From: Opitutaceae bacterium
GTDB lineage: Bacteria; Verrucomicrobiota; Verrucomicrobiia; Opitutales; Opitutaceae
Direction: 5' to 3'
Length of the DNA: 11,780 nucleotides
Assembly: GCA_031282705.1 (NCBI GenBank)
Contig: JAITDF010000483.1
Location: 1-11,780 of the forward strand
Each line of letters begins with the position of its first letter. Positions within the stretch are counted from its first letter, which is position 1. Below are positions 1 through 7,377 of the stretch, in pieces. The translations under genes and the position numbers were made by a program. Below the pieces are notes generated by a model. It saw nothing but the letters and a program-made list of their open reading frames with translations. It had not been told where the DNA came from and ran no database searches.

Positions 1-63
1 CATGGCGTGCAGCTCTTCGCGTTCTTCACCGGTCAGGTTCACTTTGTAGAGGATTTCAGGCAT
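1..63 (-). CDS. IS630-family transposase, N-terminal fragment (cut by window edge)
   Basis: Reading leftwards from an ATG at 63-61, the frame stays open to base 1 and begins MPEILYKVNLTGEEREEL. This resembles the start of IS630/Tc1-type transposases, which typically open with a short strand (KY.V.LT) followed by an EER-rich helix of the N-terminal helix-turn-helix DNA-binding domain. Only 21 residues are visible, so the DDE catalytic domain cannot be checked. The ATG follows a purine-rich stretch that could serve as a weak ribosome-binding site. Recognition rests on a short motif, so another small helix-turn-helix protein cannot be excluded. The gene follows the oxidoreductase in the same orientation and ends the cluster. 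Confidence 0.55.
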   Translation of the reverse strand, partial: MPEILYKVNLTGEEREELHAM

Positions 64-117
64 GGTGTCATCATCCCTGCCTTACTTTTACGGCTTTTCA
101 AGCATGACTGCATACTA
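1..117 (-). mobile_element. Candidate end of an IS630-like insertion sequence
   Basis: IS630-family elements insert at TA, often within CTAG, and duplicate the TA. A CTAG lies at 115-118, about 50 bp upstream of the putative transposase start, which is a normal distance from an IS630 end to its gene. A second TA is at 113-114. The junction coincides with the TAG stop codon (117-115) of the oxidoreductase. The other end and the terminal inverted repeats are outside the window, so the boundary is inferred from the target-site rule alone. Confidence 0.3.
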
Positions 118-1230
118 GCTTTCGCAGTTGCATCCCCGCGCGGACAGCGATTTTCCCATGACTTCCTGCCAGCCGCAGTAAAATGGATGCGCCGCCGCAA
201 GCGGCAGCGTTTCCAGCCTGCCGGTGGCGATGGAGTGGTAGAGCGTGGCGGCCAGTTCGATGGATTCGCGCGCGTCGGCCAGCGTCACGGGCGGCGGCCT
301 GTCCTCGCGCAACGCGCGCAGCAGCGCGCCGAACTGGCCTTCGTAGCCGCCGGGGCCGGGCGCGAAACCCGCCAGCGCGTCGCGCATCGCGGCCTCGGTG
401 GCCGGGCCGTCACTCGAAAACGTCCAGGGCTCGCGGGAAACCTCGTCATAGGGGCCGGTGTTGCTCTCGGCGGTGAGGTGGCGGAAGCAAAAGCGCAGGC
501 GCGTGATTTCCCGCATCGAGCCGAGCGTCACGCCGATGGACGCCACCGCGCCGCCCGCCAGGCGCAGCGTGCCGGCGGCGCAGTCCTCCGTCTCGACCTG
601 GTTGACGCGGGTCGCGGCGATGGCGAAGGCGGCGGTCGCGCGTCCGCCGATGCAAGTCAGCAGGTCGTGCGCATGGATGGCCTGGCCGAAAAGCGCGCCG
701 CCGAGCGAGCCGCGCCAAGTGCGCCGCCACGGTGTGCCGTAGTAGGCGTCGCCGCGCCGCCACGCGGTCTCGGCGCTGGCGAAGTCCAGCGGGCCGGTGA
801 CTCCGTCCGCGACGAGCCGGCGGAGTTTTTGCACGGCCGCGCCGAAGCGGAGTTGGAAAATGGGCATGACCCAGCGCCCGCTTTTTTCCGCCGTCGCGAT
901 GATGTCGTCCACCGCGGCCGGCGAGCCGGTGAGCGGCTTTTCGCAGATGACGTTTTTGCCCGCCGCGAGGGCTTGCTTGATTTGCGCATGGTGCAGCACC
1001 GGCGGCGTGCAAAGGCTGATGATGTCAATGTCGTCCCGCGCGCAGAGCGCGCCGAGGTCGGTGGTCACGCCGGGAGCGCCGGACTGTCCGGCCAGCGCTT
1101 CGGCGCGCGCGCGGTCGGTGTCGCACAGGGCGGCAAGGCGGAAGCCGCCGAGTTTCGCAAACGCGGCGGCTTGCTGCGCGCCGATGTTGCAGCCGGCGAT
1201 GGCGACGGAAATTTTTCTGGAGGCGGGCAT
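115..1230 (-). CDS. Gfo/Idh/MocA-family NAD(P)-dependent sugar oxidoreductase
   Basis: Predicted cytoplasmic dehydrogenase of 371 residues, normal for the family. These enzymes oxidise or reduce a sugar, inositol or sugar derivative with a bound NAD(P). From the ATG at 1230 the protein starts MPASRKISVAIAGCNIG, placing the Rossmann glycine motif about ten residues in, as expected. The family EKP motif (CEKPLTGS, E97-P99) contains the usual catalytic Lys98. The later GG...H..D block (GGALFGQAIHAHD) gives His186 and Asp189, although the Asp common earlier in that block is Gly here. An in-frame GTG at 1272 would add 14 residues and overlap the glycosidase stop as GTGA, suggesting translational coupling; the ATG fits the fold better. 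A perfect 7-bp inverted repeat (1250-1265) lies between the two starts. The substrate cannot be read from the sequence. Its position just after a secreted glycosidase suggests it processes the released sugar. Confidence 0.9.
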   Translation of the reverse strand: MPASRKISVAIAGCNIGAQQAAAFAKLGGFRLAALCDTDRARAEALAGQSGAPGVTTDLGALCARDDIDIISLCTPPVLHHAQIKQALAAGKNVICEKPLTGSPAAVDDIIATAEKSGRWVMPIFQLRFGAAVQKLRRLVADGVTGPLDFASAETAWRRGDAYYGTPWRRTWRGSLGGALFGQAIHAHDLLTCIGGRATAAFAIAATRVNQVETEDCAAGTLRLAGGAVASIGVTLGSMREITRLRFCFRHLTAESNTGPYDEVSREPWTFSSDGPATEAAMRDALAGFAPGPGGYEGQFGALLRALREDRPPPVTLADARESIELAATLYHSIATGRLETLPLAAAHPFYCGWQEVMGKSLSARGCNCES

Positions 1231-1268
1231 GATGGGCGAACCGCGGGGAGCTTCGCTTGCGAAGCCGG

Positions 1269-3944
1269 TCACGGCGTCATGGCGGACGGCGGTTTTCTGC
1301 GGACGTAAAGTGGAAACTCGCCCGTCGCCGTCTGCTCAAGTTTCGCCGGGGCGATGATGTTGCCCATCATGTCGAGCACCTGGTCGCCCTCGCGCAGGGC
1401 GGCGGCCTCCGTGATCGGAATGGCGTCCGCCGACCAATACACATCCACGTCGCCGGTTTGCGCGTTGGCGAAGCGCGCGACGGACACGGCGCCGCCGGCG
1501 ACGGCGTTTTTCTCAAATCCGCGTGGCGCGGCGTCCTCGGTGAGCGCGACCATCGCGGCGTGCGCGGCGATGCCGTGGCTGGGCAGCCCGGTGACCTCGA
1601 TGAAGCCGGAGCAGCCGTCGTCGTGCGCCTTGTGCCCGGTTTCGCTGGCCGGCGCGCTGTAGGCGAAATATCGGATCACACCCATGGCCTTGTGAAACAG
1701 GGCCGTGCGCGTCATGGAGGCGGCGGCCTGCGCGGGCGACATCGAGCTTGAGGGCGGGATGCGCCAGGAGTCATACCAGCTCCGCCCGCCGCTGATGTAG
1801 GGGCCGCCCTCGGTCTGCCAGAGCGGCAGGGTCGCGCCGGCGTGGTTTTTGTGGGCGCGGTATTTTTCGAGGATCGAGAGCATGGAGACCGGATCGGGGT
1901 TGTTGCCGCCGGCGCCGAACAGGTAGTAGTGGAATGAAAGGGCGTCGAGTTTTGCGCCAGCGCCGCGCTCAAGCAGTTCCCAGGCGAGCGGCGGGGAGGG
2001 GCTGGCGAAGGCGGGGCCGATGAGGACGAAAGGTTTGCCGGTGGCGTCGAGCGCCTCGCGCGTGGCGTCCAGCAGCGTCATGATCACGTCGCCTTTTTTC
2101 ACGCCGGGTTTGACTTGCAGGTAGCCGCCGTCGGGCTCGTTCCAAAGTTCCCACGCGCTGATGCAGGGCGAGAACGCGGCGAAGGCGCGGGTGACGTAGT
2201 CTTTCCACGCGCCGATGTCGGAGGGCGGGTAGGCAAAGCACCAGCGGTTTTGGATTGCGCCGGGCGTGGGGTCGCTGTCGGCGTGCCAGTCGGGCACGGT
2301 ATCGAAGCTGCCGAGAAACTGGAAGCCGAGCGCCTTGCCGGACTCCAGTTCGCGGGTGGGGAAGCGCCATTTGCCGGGGGCGGTTTCGAGCGCCATCCAC
2401 TTGGTGAGCATGGGCGGGTAGAGGCGCAGCCAGCGGAAGCCGGCGCGGCGTGCGATTTCGAGATTGTAGGGCGTGAGGTCCACGTGCGCGCCGAAAAACG
2501 AGTCCGGGCGCTCGGCCGGAGGCGGGAGCGCAGGGAGCACGGTGTAGAGTTGCTCGGCGGCGGGGAGCGCGTCGGCGGGCGCGCCGGCGGCGCGGGCGAT
2601 GATTTTGAAAATGCCGTGGCGCGAGGCCGGCGCGGCAAACTCCACGCCGCCCGCGCCGTCGGCGTCGGTGGGCGCCTGGATGCGGGCGCCGGTGACGCGG
2701 CGGTCGAGGAAGTCCACGACCGTCAGGTCGTAGGCGGGCGTTGTCTTCGGTTTTTCATCGGCCACGACGAGGCGGAAGACCGGCTTGTCCCCGCGGGAAA
2801 ACATGTTTGCCACCGGCCCGCCGGGTGGTGCCTGGATCGCGGCCGAGGGCGGGAAAAGCACGGTCTCCTTTGCGTGCCGCACCTCGGCCAGCGTGACGGC
2901 GTCCAAGTGGTAAATCCCGGGATCGTTGAACTGGAACTGCACCGAGTAGAGGCCGCCCCCGGAGGGGTTGAGCGTGAGCGGCAGGGTGTGCTTTTGCCAT
3001 TTGTAATCAGAGGTCTGCCGTTGCGACTGATACCGGACATCGCTGTTTTTCCCGCCGGTGATGCCGGCGGTGAATGAGTGCGACGCGTCCGAGCGCATCC
3101 AGAACTCGAGCTGCATTTTGTGCCCGTAGCGCGCGGGGAAATACGCGCTGGTGAGCACGGCGCGGCCATTTTCCCCAACGCGAAGCGACAGGTGCCGCCG
3201 CCCGTGCGGCAGCTTTTTGCCGGTCATTGAAAGCAGCTTCGCGCCCGGCTGCGTCGGATGGGCGGCTCCGGTGTCGTGTTTCGACCACCCTCCGTCGGCG
3301 GCAAACTCGGGTATGCGGACGGTCGCCGTCCAGCCGTCGGTGCCGGCCTCAAAGGAAGGGTTGCGGATGGGGTTGACCAGGGACGGCTCGCCGCCCTCGA
3401 CGGCGGGCAGCTCGGTGAGCGAGATGTCGTCAAGCCAGTAAACGCCGTCCTGGTGCAGCCAGAATGCCAGATAAATTTTCGCCTCCTCGACGAGGTCCGC
3501 CGGGAGTTGCGTGCGGAAAACATATTCGCGCCAGTCGTCGTCGAGACCTTGCTCCACATCAAAAAGCCGGCGGTCGCCGGGTGAAAACTGGCGGATTTGG
3601 ATGCGGACCGGCGCGCTGTTGCTGACGCCGCGCGCCCAGAAGCGAAGCTCGACCGCGCTGCCCTTGCGCACCGGCGCCAAATAATGCAAATGGCCGGGGC
3701 GGAGCCGCAGGGAAACCTTGCCCGAGTGCGGATTTTCGGTGTCGAAGACGGGATCCTCATTTTTAAGGTTGAACTGCCCGGCCACCCGCGAGTCCCAGCC
3801 ATTGGGCGGAAGCTGGCGGTCCTCGAAATCGGACTGTTTTATCATGTTCACCGGGGCGGCCGGGAGAAGGCCGGCGGGGAGCAAAAGCGCGCCGGCGAGG
3901 AGGAGGCGGGAAATCATGGGGGAGGTGATGGTGTGTTTGTTCAT
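1269..3944 (-). CDS. Secreted clan GH-A glycoside hydrolase with two N-terminal carbohydrate-binding-like modules
   Basis: Predicted exported glycosidase of 891 residues. Residues 1-31 look like a signal peptide (hydrophobic ISRLLLAGALLLPAGLLPAA, cleavage near residue 30). Two jelly-roll domains of CBM4/9 type follow, about 33-178 and 190-355; each starts with a (D/P)SFE motif and ends in a YWLDDISL- or YHLDAVTL-like strand. After a linker or beta-sandwich (about 370-470) comes a TIM-barrel domain (about 480-800). There AWELWNEPD supplies the probable acid/base Glu603 and LWQTEGG the probable nucleophile Glu712, a retaining clan GH-A arrangement closest in feel to GH39 (beta-xylosidase-like). 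The exact GH family and substrate are uncertain. The start has no good Shine-Dalgarno; Met10 is an alternative. The gene follows the esterase in the same direction, and its stop overlaps the possible GTG start of the oxidoreductase, so the last two genes are probably one transcript. Confidence 0.87.
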   Translation of the reverse strand: MNKHTITSPMISRLLLAGALLLPAGLLPAAPVNMIKQSDFEDRQLPPNGWDSRVAGQFNLKNEDPVFDTENPHSGKVSLRLRPGHLHYLAPVRKGSAVELRFWARGVSNSAPVRIQIRQFSPGDRRLFDVEQGLDDDWREYVFRTQLPADLVEEAKIYLAFWLHQDGVYWLDDISLTELPAVEGGEPSLVNPIRNPSFEAGTDGWTATVRIPEFAADGGWSKHDTGAAHPTQPGAKLLSMTGKKLPHGRRHLSLRVGENGRAVLTSAYFPARYGHKMQLEFWMRSDASHSFTAGITGGKNSDVRYQSQRQTSDYKWQKHTLPLTLNPSGGGLYSVQFQFNDPGIYHLDAVTLAEVRHAKETVLFPPSAAIQAPPGGPVANMFSRGDKPVFRLVVADEKPKTTPAYDLTVVDFLDRRVTGARIQAPTDADGAGGVEFAAPASRHGIFKIIARAAGAPADALPAAEQLYTVLPALPPPAERPDSFFGAHVDLTPYNLEIARRAGFRWLRLYPPMLTKWMALETAPGKWRFPTRELESGKALGFQFLGSFDTVPDWHADSDPTPGAIQNRWCFAYPPSDIGAWKDYVTRAFAAFSPCISAWELWNEPDGGYLQVKPGVKKGDVIMTLLDATREALDATGKPFVLIGPAFASPSPPLAWELLERGAGAKLDALSFHYYLFGAGGNNPDPVSMLSILEKYRAHKNHAGATLPLWQTEGGPYISGGRSWYDSWRIPPSSSMSPAQAAASMTRTALFHKAMGVIRYFAYSAPASETGHKAHDDGCSGFIEVTGLPSHGIAAHAAMVALTEDAAPRGFEKNAVAGGAVSVARFANAQTGDVDVYWSADAIPITEAAALREGDQVLDMMGNIIAPAKLEQTATGEFPLYVRRKPPSAMTP

Positions 3945-4047
3945 GATGGTGAAAAATAATCAGGGGGCGCGGTTGAATGTGACGCGGGGATGCGCGTGGA
4001 TGCGTGGGAATGCGCGAAAAAATCTCTCTGTCGGGCAGTTTGAATTA

Positions 4048-4219
4048 TTGAACAGAAGGCAACGAAGAGAACGAAGAAGGCATTTTTTGGACAGAATAAA
4101 CAGAATGGAAAAGAATGGATGAAATCAGCAATTTACTGAATGCCATTATGTTAATTTCCGTCCATTCTGTCTAAAAAACAATGATGTTTTCTTCGCACCC
4201 TTTGTTTCCTTCTGTTCAA
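4048..4219. repeat. Long imperfect inverted repeat of a dispersed family (arms 4048-4110 and 4160-4219)
   Basis: The left arm, containing TTGAACAGAAGGCAACGAAG, reappears inverted in the right arm ending CCTTCTGTTCAA, with a spacer of about 50 bp. The arms are about 60 bp each and match imperfectly, mainly in the outer 12 bp (TTGAACAGAAGG), around GAAGAA and at the ACAGAATGGA inner end. The left arm has internal short direct repeats (AACGAAG-like). The element fills most of the 326-bp gap between the esterase stop and the glycosidase start. It could fold into a long hairpin that acts as a transcription barrier or processing site. A third arm-like copy lies at 9110-9204. No protein is likely to be encoded. 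Bases 3945-4047 show no recognisable promoter. Confidence 0.8.
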
Positions 4220-4270
4220 AAATGAATTTTTCAAAGTGCCCTGTTGCATCTTGCGGTTGATCAGATCGTG

Positions 4271-5185
4271 TCAGGGTTGGTCGCGCAGATATTGATTGAA
4301 CCAGTCGGTGACCATCCGGCCATCCGCGATCTTGCTCTCCATGTCCCTCCACGTGTGGCCCGCGCCCGCCTTGACATAAAGTCTGGCGGGCACGCCGGCC
4401 CCGGTGAGGCGTTTGATAAAAGTCTCGGATTGTTGCAGCGGAACCGTGGTGTCCCTGTCACCATGTATGATAAAAACTGGCGGGGTGCGGGCGCTCACGG
4501 AATAGATGGGCGAGATTTCCCTCCCGTATTGGCGGCTGCTCCCGGGCATGTCGGCGCGCGGGCCAAAGGCGGGATAACACCATGCCAGGGGGCCGGTTCC
4601 CATGCCGCTCACGCCCTCCGCGCCGTAATTGAGAAAATCGGTCGGCGGGTAAAAACACGCCACCGCGCGCACCGCGCTGCTTTCGCGGTCAACCGGATCG
4701 GCGGCGTCCGGATCGCCGGGGCCGCCTTGCGTGCCGATGATGAGCGAGAGGTGTCCGCCCGCGCTGCCGCCGGTGATGCCGAGCCGGCCGGGATCCACCG
4801 GCCAGCGGGCCGCGTTGTGACGGATGAACCTGACCGCGCGGTGCACGTCGCCGATGATTTCGGGCAGGACAAAGCGCGGTTGCGAGCCGTGGCGCACGGC
4901 GAAGATGGTGTATCCCTGTTTCAGATACTGCGAATACCAGTCCGGGTCCACGGGGCCGTCGTGGCATTTCCATCCGCCGCTCATCACCACGATGATGCCG
5001 GCGCCGTCGGCGTTGGCGGGGCGCAGGACGTCGAGCACGAGCGCCATGCCGTATTTGCGCCCGTAAATGATGTCGCGTTCGTGGGTGATGCCGTCGGTCG
5101 CGCCGGCGGTCGCGTCGGCGAGGCAGAGGCTGGCGGCGGTCAGCGAGAGGATGGCGAACAGTTTAAGGAAACGCGGAGTGCTCAT
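4271..5185 (-). CDS. Secreted alpha/beta-hydrolase (esterase / BD-FAE-like)
   Basis: Predicted exported serine hydrolase of 304 residues from the ATG at 5185. A longer frame reaches 5314, but the 5185 start puts a typical signal peptide (FLKLFAILSLTAASLCLADA) at the N-terminus. The fold signature is clear: an oxyanion SGGW segment (69-72), nucleophile elbow GGSAGG with Ser141, an acid in HGDRDTTVP (Asp245 most likely, Asp243 possible), and His277 in AGHTW. The arrangement matches the BD-FAE / prolyl-oligopeptidase-like esterase group, many of which remove acyl groups from plant polysaccharides. The substrate is inferred only from the downstream glycosidase. No Shine-Dalgarno is visible. A 17-bp palindrome 106 bp upstream (5291-5307) is a candidate operator. 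LTAASLC is not a valid lipobox because Leu precedes the Cys, so a soluble periplasmic or extracellular enzyme is more likely than a lipoprotein. Confidence 0.87.
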   Translation of the reverse strand: MSTPRFLKLFAILSLTAASLCLADATAGATDGITHERDIIYGRKYGMALVLDVLRPANADGAGIIVVMSGGWKCHDGPVDPDWYSQYLKQGYTIFAVRHGSQPRFVLPEIIGDVHRAVRFIRHNAARWPVDPGRLGITGGSAGGHLSLIIGTQGGPGDPDAADPVDRESSAVRAVACFYPPTDFLNYGAEGVSGMGTGPLAWCYPAFGPRADMPGSSRQYGREISPIYSVSARTPPVFIIHGDRDTTVPLQQSETFIKRLTGAGVPARLYVKAGAGHTWRDMESKIADGRMVTDWFNQYLRDQP

Positions 5186-5290
5186 GATGGTTGGAACGGG
5201 CGGCATGGAGTGCGCCTGAAAGGCAGTGGGAGCGATTGAGGAGAAATCCAGAGTTTCCTGCCGCCGGCAGCGGCGCGGCAATGCCCGCCC

Positions 5291-5307
5291 TGCTGAAACG
5301 TTCAGCA
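5291..5307. promoter_or_regulatory. Palindromic candidate operator upstream of the esterase
   Basis: TGCTGAA-ACG-TTCAGCA is a perfect 7-bp inverted repeat around a 3-bp centre. Its core TGAAACGTTCA resembles LacI-family operators (AT-rich half sites around a central CG), which often control sugar-utilisation genes. It lies 106 bp before the esterase start and just outside the repeat element at 5323. Only one copy is seen and no regulator gene is in the window, so function is inferred. A clear -35/-10 pair was not identified. Confidence 0.35.
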
Positions 5308-5382
5308 ACGGCATTGTTATTTACTGATGTCACGCGGTTCCGTCGTAGCGCAGGTTGGCGGACTGTCGCTTCGCCCGGAACC

Positions 5383-5467
5383 AAGTCTGCTTCAAAACTC
5401 ACGCCTGATTACGGGTTTGTTTCCGGGCATGGGTCTGTTTGCGGACCTTCGGCCCGGAAGCAGGTTT
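5383..5467 (+). repeat. Direct-repeat unit, copy A, of the modular element
   Basis: This unit begins AAGTCTGCTTCAAAACTCAC and ends GCAGGTTT. Its first 24 bp are identical to 5525-5548 and 9798-9821. The rest matches copy B with scattered substitutions and small indels. Confidence 0.8.
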
Positions 5468-5524
5468 GGAAACCTGCGGTACATGGCGCTGCCGCGCCGA
5501 CGGCCTGACGTACCGCAGACTTCC

Positions 5525-5606
5525 AAGTCTGCTTCAAAACTCACGCCTGGTTGCGGGTTCGTTTCCGAGGCCGGCCTGTTTGCGGGCCTCCGGCCCGGGC
5601 AGGTTT
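5525..5606 (+). repeat. Direct-repeat unit, copy B, of the modular element
   Basis: Second copy of the unit at 5383-5467, starting 142 bp later. It shares the identical 24-bp start, the GTTTCCG and CTGTTTGCGG blocks, and the GCAGGTTT end. A CGGGCC-TCC-GGCCCG hairpin lies within it. Confidence 0.8.
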
Positions 5607-5663
5607 GGTTCCGAGCGGAGCGAGAAGCTTGAGAACCTGCGGTACGTCACACTCCGCGTAACA

Positions 5664-7259
5664 TCAGTTGTCAAGATAGGGCGAATCCTCCGGGATCGGC
5701 GGGGATTGCCCGCCCTGCCTTTTGGCCGTCCGACGCAACAAAAGCATCATGCCAACCGCACCGAGCCAGAGGAGGCTTGGCGCTCCGCCACCTCCTCTGC
5801 TGCCACCACCACCTCCTCCATTGCCGCCGCTGGTGGTGACGATGAGCATGGCGGCGTTGCTGGTGACGGAACCGGCGGGGTTGCTCACGACAACTGTGTA
5901 ACTTCCGGCATGGGATTGCTGGACATTGGTGATTGTGTGGCTCGCACCAGTCGCGCTGGAAATGGGTGTGTTGTTTTTCAGCCACTGATAGTTCAGATTT
6001 AAGCCGTAGGCGACGACTCCGAATGTCACGAGGCCGCCGGCGGTGACGGTTTGGCTGGCAGGTTGCGTGGTGATTGCAGGCGCGTAATCGCCAGCCGCGT
6101 CGCCGGCAATATATACGGGGATTCTTCGATCCGTGGCAGTGCCATCACCCAACTGGCCGTTATTGTTGAATCCCATGGCCCAAAGCGTGCCATCGCTTTT
6201 CACAAACAGGCTGTGCCGGTCTCCACCAGTTGCGGCAATAGTGTCCGTGGCTATTTGCACGGGAGTGATTCTACTTATGGTGGTGCCATCACCCAACTGG
6301 CCCTCGACGTTGGATCCCATGCCCCAAAGCGTGTCGTTGCTTTTTAAAAACAGGTTATGAGAACTTCCAGCAGCCATGGCCGTGACGCCAGCAGCTACCT
6401 GCACGGGTGTGCTTCTACTTATGGTGGTGCCATCACCCAACTGGCCAAAGTAGTTGAATCCCATGGCCCAAAGTGAGCCGTCGTTTTTCAGAAACAAACT
6501 GTGATGATCTCCGGCGGACACAGCAAAAACGCCAGTGGCTATTTGCACGGGGACGCTACGATTCGCGTCACTGCCGGAAAAGCCGTCACCCAACTGGCCG
6601 TCAAAATTCCACCCTGTGGCCCAAAGCGAGCCATCATTTTTTATAAACAGGCTGTGGGCGGCTCCGGCAGCCACAGCCACGACGTCAGTGGCTACTTGCA
6701 CCGGGGTGCTTCGATTCGCGTTATCACCGGAAAAGCCATCACCCAACTGGCCATGGTAGTTCGCGCCCATGCCCCAAAGCGTGCCGTCGCTTTTTAAAAA
6801 CAGGCTGTGAGCATTTCCAGCAGCCACGGCAATGATGTCGGTGGCTACTTGCACGGGTGTGTTTCGATAATCGGCAATGGTATCATCACCCAACTCGCCG
6901 TCGCCGTTGAATCCCATAGCCCAAAGCGTGCCATCATTTTTAATGAACAGGCTGTGCGAATTTCCAGCAGCCACAGCCATGACGCCAGTGGCTACTTGCA
7001 CGGGGGTGCTTCGATAATAGGTGTCAGTGCCGTCACCCAATTGGCCAAAATAGTTGTTTCCCATGGCCCAAAGCGTGCCGTTATCGGTCAAATACAAGCT
7101 ATGAAGCCCGCCGGCGGCTATTTTGACAACACTGGCGGCGCTTGCCTGCGACGCAACGGCTGCCGCTGCCAGAAGACAGAGGGCGGACGCGAGAGGCCGA
7201 AGGATGGAAGGTGGCGATATTCGGATGGCTATTGGGAATTTTATACGTGGGCGGGACAT
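5664..7259 (-). CDS. Secreted RCC1-repeat / Ig-like surface protein (paralogue 1)
   Basis: Predicted exported protein of 531 residues. The ATG at 7259 is preferred over an upstream frame because the leader before it is conserved with that of the second paralogue. Residues 1-41 are a signal peptide ending SQASA. Seven RCC1 repeats follow (about 43-390), each with HSLF.K.DG(T/S)LW.MG.N..GQLGDG, enough for a seven-bladed beta-propeller. Then come an Ig-like domain (about 392-475, TTQPASQTVTAGG ... YQW ... GSYTVVVSN), a Gly-rich linker (477-492), GGAPSLLWLGAVGMMLLL and Arg-Arg (509-510). This tail has the layout of a C-terminal sorting or anchoring signal but is not one I can name. Unlike its paralogue it continues for about 20 residues (TAKRQ ... 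SPYLDN) and takes its stop codon from the repeat element at 5323-5668. The ligand and biological role are unknown. Confidence 0.88.
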   Translation of the reverse strand: MSRPRIKFPIAIRISPPSILRPLASALCLLAAAAVASQASAASVVKIAAGGLHSLYLTDNGTLWAMGNNYFGQLGDGTDTYYRSTPVQVATGVMAVAAGNSHSLFIKNDGTLWAMGFNGDGELGDDTIADYRNTPVQVATDIIAVAAGNAHSLFLKSDGTLWGMGANYHGQLGDGFSGDNANRSTPVQVATDVVAVAAGAAHSLFIKNDGSLWATGWNFDGQLGDGFSGSDANRSVPVQIATGVFAVSAGDHHSLFLKNDGSLWAMGFNYFGQLGDGTTISRSTPVQVAAGVTAMAAGSSHNLFLKSNDTLWGMGSNVEGQLGDGTTISRITPVQIATDTIAATGGDRHSLFVKSDGTLWAMGFNNNGQLGDGTATDRRIPVYIAGDAAGDYAPAITTQPASQTVTAGGLVTFGVVAYGLNLNYQWLKNNTPISSATGASHTITNVQQSHAGSYTVVVSNPAGSVTSNAAMLIVTTSGGNGGGGGGSRGGGGAPSLLWLGAVGMMLLLRRTAKRQGGQSPPIPEDSPYLDN

Positions 7260-7294
7260 GGGATTTGATTTCGGTTGATGGTTTTCCGGTGAAT
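7260..7294 (-). promoter_or_regulatory. Conserved SD-less leader of RCC1 paralogue 1
   Basis: The 35 bases before the ATG match the leader of the second paralogue at about 28 of 35 positions. The block nearest the start (in mRNA sense CCATCAACCGAAATCAAAT) is almost unchanged, and the segment farther upstream (ATTCACCG) is also kept. No Shine-Dalgarno is present. The similarity may mark a translation-enhancing leader, or may simply have been carried along with the duplication. Confidence 0.5.
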
Positions 7295-7377
7295 ATGAAA
7301 GCGGCGCCACCGGGCTGGCGTCCCCTGCCGTCGCACTGCACCAAAGGTGAAATGCCGCCGGCTTGTTTGAGATTTTG

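Larger units (their letters stand above)
5323..5668. repeat. MITE-like modular repeat element with terminal inverted repeats
   Basis: The left end (5323-5356, ACTGATGTCACGCGG... ending GCAGGTT) is matched inverted by the right end (5634-5668, AACCTGCGG... ending CCGCGTAACATCAGT), giving imperfect 34/35-bp terminal repeats around 346 bp. Inside are two copies of an 82-85-bp direct unit (5383-5467 and 5525-5606). Between them are perfect 8-bp-stem hairpins GCAGGTTT-GG-AAACCTGC (5460-5477) and GCAGACTT-CC-AAGTCTGC (5515-5532), and the pair GCGGTAC/GTACCGC. No transposase is encoded. No clear target-site duplication was found at the two flanks. The right terminus overlaps the RCC1 gene stop codon. 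Open frames across it on the plus strand are repeat artefacts. Confidence 0.7.

Noticed and set aside
7..1308. Long plus-strand open frame of 433 codons opposite the oxidoreductase
   Set aside because: Its Arg/Ala/Gly-rich translation has no domain, and the minus strand carries a complete, motif-bearing gene; long antisense frames are expected at this GC content.
2115..3077. Plus-strand open frame of 320 codons opposite the glycoside hydrolase
   Set aside because: Low-complexity Arg/Gly/Ala translation, no recognisable motif, and full overlap with the clear glycosidase gene.
5123..5185. Possible lipoprotein signal in the esterase (LTAASLC)
   Set aside because: The residue before Cys is Leu, which does not satisfy the lipobox; an ordinary signal peptide fits better.
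4244..5239. Plus-strand open frame of 331 codons opposite the esterase
   Set aside because: Complementary to a well-supported hydrolase with a catalytic triad; no family resemblance of its own.
5191..6002. Plus-strand frames crossing the repeat element, such as 5439-6002
   Set aside because: They translate dispersed repeat DNA and then the antisense of an RCC1 gene; no sign of selection as protein.
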